NCBI GenBank assembly: GCA_050010315.1 | Contig: JBEKLG010000010.1 | Coordinates: 1-25,788, forward strand | Direction of reading: 5' to 3' | DNA: 25,788 bases | Origin: Bog-793 sp050010315 | Lineage (GTDB): Bacteria; Actinomycetota; Acidimicrobiia; Acidimicrobiales; Bog-793 | Part shown: in pieces, positions 24,586 to 25,788 of the stretch | Layout of the letters: each line of letters starts with the position of its first letter | Position numbering within the stretch: position 1 is the first letter of the stretch | Notes under the pieces: generated by a model | What the model saw: only the letters and a program-made list of their open reading frames with translations | Told to the model about the DNA's origin: nothing | Databases searched by the model: none | Program-made: the position numbers and the translations under genes

Positions 24586-25182
24586 ATGAAACCCGTGCGG
24601 GTCGTCACGGGTCGGGCGGTGCCGCTCGACCGATCCGACGTCGACACGGATCAGATCATCCCGAGCGAATGGCTGAAGCGCATCGAGCGCACCGGCTACG
24701 GCGACGGGCTCTTCTCCGAGTGGCGCCAGGACCCCGGGTTCGTCCTCAACCGGGCGGAGCACGACGGAGCCGTGATCCTCGTCGCCGGCGACAACTTCGG
24801 CATCGGCTCGTCGCGCGAGCACGCTGTTTGGGCACTCGTCGACTACGGGTTCCAGGCCGTTGTCAGCTCCCGCATTGCCGACATCTTCAAGAGCAATTCC
24901 ACCCGTTCCGGCCTCGTCCCGGTCGAGGTGACACCCGAGATCGGTAGGCAATTGCTCGACGCGGTCGTTCATGACCCCGCGCTCAAGATCACCGTCGACG
25001 TCGACAAGCGGCTCATCGAGGCGCCGGCCGCCGGGATCTCAGCCGACTTCGCGATCGACGACGCGGCCCGCGAGCGTCTCTTGGGTGGGCTCGACGACGT
25101 CGCGCTCACGCTCGGTCACGCCCGCGAGATCGGGGACTTCGAGGAAAACCGCCCGCGGTGGCTCCCCCGCGTCACGACGTGA
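24586..25182 (+). CDS. leuD: 3-Isopropylmalate dehydratase small subunit
   Basis: A 198-residue subunit that closes over the LeuC active site. Signatures are GRAVPLDRSDVDTDQIIPSEWLKR, the swivelling-domain start, and GDNFGIGSSREHAVWALVDYGFQAV, with the substrate-binding GSSREHA loop, then IFKSNSTRSGL. Length matches the bacterial LeuD family. The ATG at 24586 has a strong GGAAGGGA about 7 nt upstream. It follows leuC by 30 bp and ends the greA-leuC-leuD unit. Confidence 0.97.
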   Translation: MKPVRVVTGRAVPLDRSDVDTDQIIPSEWLKRIERTGYGDGLFSEWRQDPGFVLNRAEHDGAVILVAGDNFGIGSSREHAVWALVDYGFQAVVSSRIADIFKSNSTRSGLVPVEVTPEIGRQLLDAVVHDPALKITVDVDKRLIEAPAAGISADFAIDDAARERLLGGLDDVALTLGHAREIGDFEENRPRWLPRVTT

Positions 25183-25523
25183 AATGAGACCAGTCACGTC
25201 GATCGATTGTCGGTCGCTCGCCGGGGAATCGCGTCGGCGGGCACCGCGCCGTCGTCTCCGGATGCTGGACGCGGCCCGCGTCGGATCGAGGCGGGCGCCG
25301 GGCCTCAACCCCCGAGAGACGAGAATCTCGTTGAAATCTAGGTGTGAGGGTTATCCCGCAGCCGACGGATCACCCATGGGCCCGAGCAACGTCACCGCCG
25401 GTCGCCCCTCTTGGAACGTCACCCTCCCGGCGGGCGCGGTCGTCATTGGGCAGCCGGTGGGCTGACCCTGGCCAGGGAGTTGCCACAGGAGCCCAGCAGC
25501 CGTGACACGGCCGAGAATCCGCA
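25183..25523. other. Region between leuD and the convergent sigma gene
   Basis: No convincing gene. A frame from ATG 25184, one base after the leuD stop, to TGA 25465 (93 codons) is Arg-rich, has poor GC at third positions in the middle and no ribosome site. Its last 29 codons start again at ATG 25376. Other structure: a 13-bp dyad ACGAGA-A-TCTCGT (25319-25331), TTGAAA (25331-25336) with TATCCC 15 bp later, and a 12-bp palindrome CCCTGGCCAGGG (25466-25477) just after that TGA. The hairpin at 25497-25532 is listed separately. Confidence 0.5.
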
Positions 25524-25532
25524 TCACGGCTG
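25497..25532. terminator. Inverted repeat between convergent leuD and sigma gene
   Basis: CAGCCGTGA (25497-25505) and TCACGGCTG (25524-25532) make a 9-bp perfect stem with an 18-nt loop. The second arm overlaps the TGA stop of the minus-strand sigma gene. Its place between convergent genes fits termination, but there is no U-tract and the loop is long. Confidence 0.4.
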
Positions 25533-25788
25533 GTCAGCAAGAACCCCCCTGAGGTCAGCGCGCGCCCGTTCGATCTGCTTCCGCACCGTCGATTGGGCAA
25601 TTCCGAGCGCCCTTGCCGCCTCTTTCGTCGACAGGCCGGCAGCGAGGCACAGTACGGCACATCGGCGTCGCGCCACTGGCATCGCTTGCAGCGCGCGCTC
25701 GATCTCCAGCGCCAGTGTCACCTCGGTTGCGATATCTGGCGACACCGGTTCTTTGCTGAGCGGAAGCTCTCGGCGACGATGTCGCCGG
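25524..25788 (-). CDS. ECF-type sigma factor, C-terminal part, cut by the window edge
   Basis: The minus-strand frame is open to the last base, so the N-terminus lies outside. About 87 residues are visible: an Arg-rich stretch (RRHRRRELPL) like the end of region 2.4/linker of ECF factors, then region 4 (LEIERALQAMPVARRRCAVLCLAAGLSTKEAARALGIAQSTVRKQIERARADLRGVL), with the helix-turn-helix at LSTKEAARALGIAQSTVRKQI. A GTG at 25745 could start a free-standing 73-residue HTH protein, but the continued frame upstream makes a full ECF factor more likely. Curiously, the neighbouring frame at 25786-25745 also reads like region 2 (DIVAESFRSAKNR), which I treat as chance or a possible frameshift. Confidence 0.75.
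   Translation of the reverse strand, partial: RRHRRRELPLSKEPVSPDIATEVTLALEIERALQAMPVARRRCAVLCLAAGLSTKEAARALGIAQSTVRKQIERARADLRGVLADQP

Noticed and set aside
25376..25465. 29-codon frame near leuD with promoter-like TTGAAA/TATCCC upstream
   Set aside because: No ribosome site, weak promoter spacing and no recognisable product; kept only as a note in the intergenic entry.

Overview
The window is GC-rich DNA with GTG and TTG starts, tRNA genes lacking an encoded CCA, a leaderless-type greA promoter, and Actinomycetota-like versions of LeuB, IlvE, HtrA, ABC-F and a conserved hypothetical protein. A high-GC actinobacterium, possibly of the Acidimicrobiia, is my best inference; the lineage is not proven by the sequence alone. 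I see no insertion sequence, phage gene or CRISPR array. Most of it reads as ordinary chromosome with one accessory-looking two-gene module.

Layout. 1-1252 (+): the C-terminal part of a primary-type sigma-70 factor, cut by the window edge, then tRNA-Asn(GTT), a tRNA-like 5' half fragment and tRNA-Met(CAT). 1499-6975 (-): a compact three-gene Liv-type (HAAT) ABC transporter, consisting of a lipoprotein binding protein, a fused LivH-LivM permease and a fused LivG-LivF ATPase, followed by a SixA-type phosphohistidine phosphatase. 7283-8353 (-): a class II histone-deacetylase-like amidohydrolase. 8523-10654 (-): a beta-class DNA methyltransferase followed 8 bp later by a Schlafen/AlbA_2-domain protein, a candidate undescribed restriction or defence pair. 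10812-11312 (-): a decayed DinB/DUF664 gene with two compensating frameshifts and an in-frame amber codon. 11407-14650 (-): a GT4 glycosyltransferase and a glycogen-debranching-like glucosidase. 15014-18206 (-): a membrane-anchored HtrA protease with a strong hairpin after its stop, and an ABC-F ATPase. 18396-19721 (+): a cyclopropane-fatty-acid synthase.

19897-25182 is a branched-chain amino acid biosynthesis block arranged divergently. leuB-ilvE-(unknown gene) runs on the minus strand and greA-leuC-leuD on the plus strand, with a 271-bp region between them. LeuC/LeuD and LeuB supply consecutive leucine-pathway steps and IlvE does the final transamination. The elongation factor GreA is the first gene of the leuCD transcription unit. 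The window ends in a truncated ECF-type sigma factor on the minus strand.
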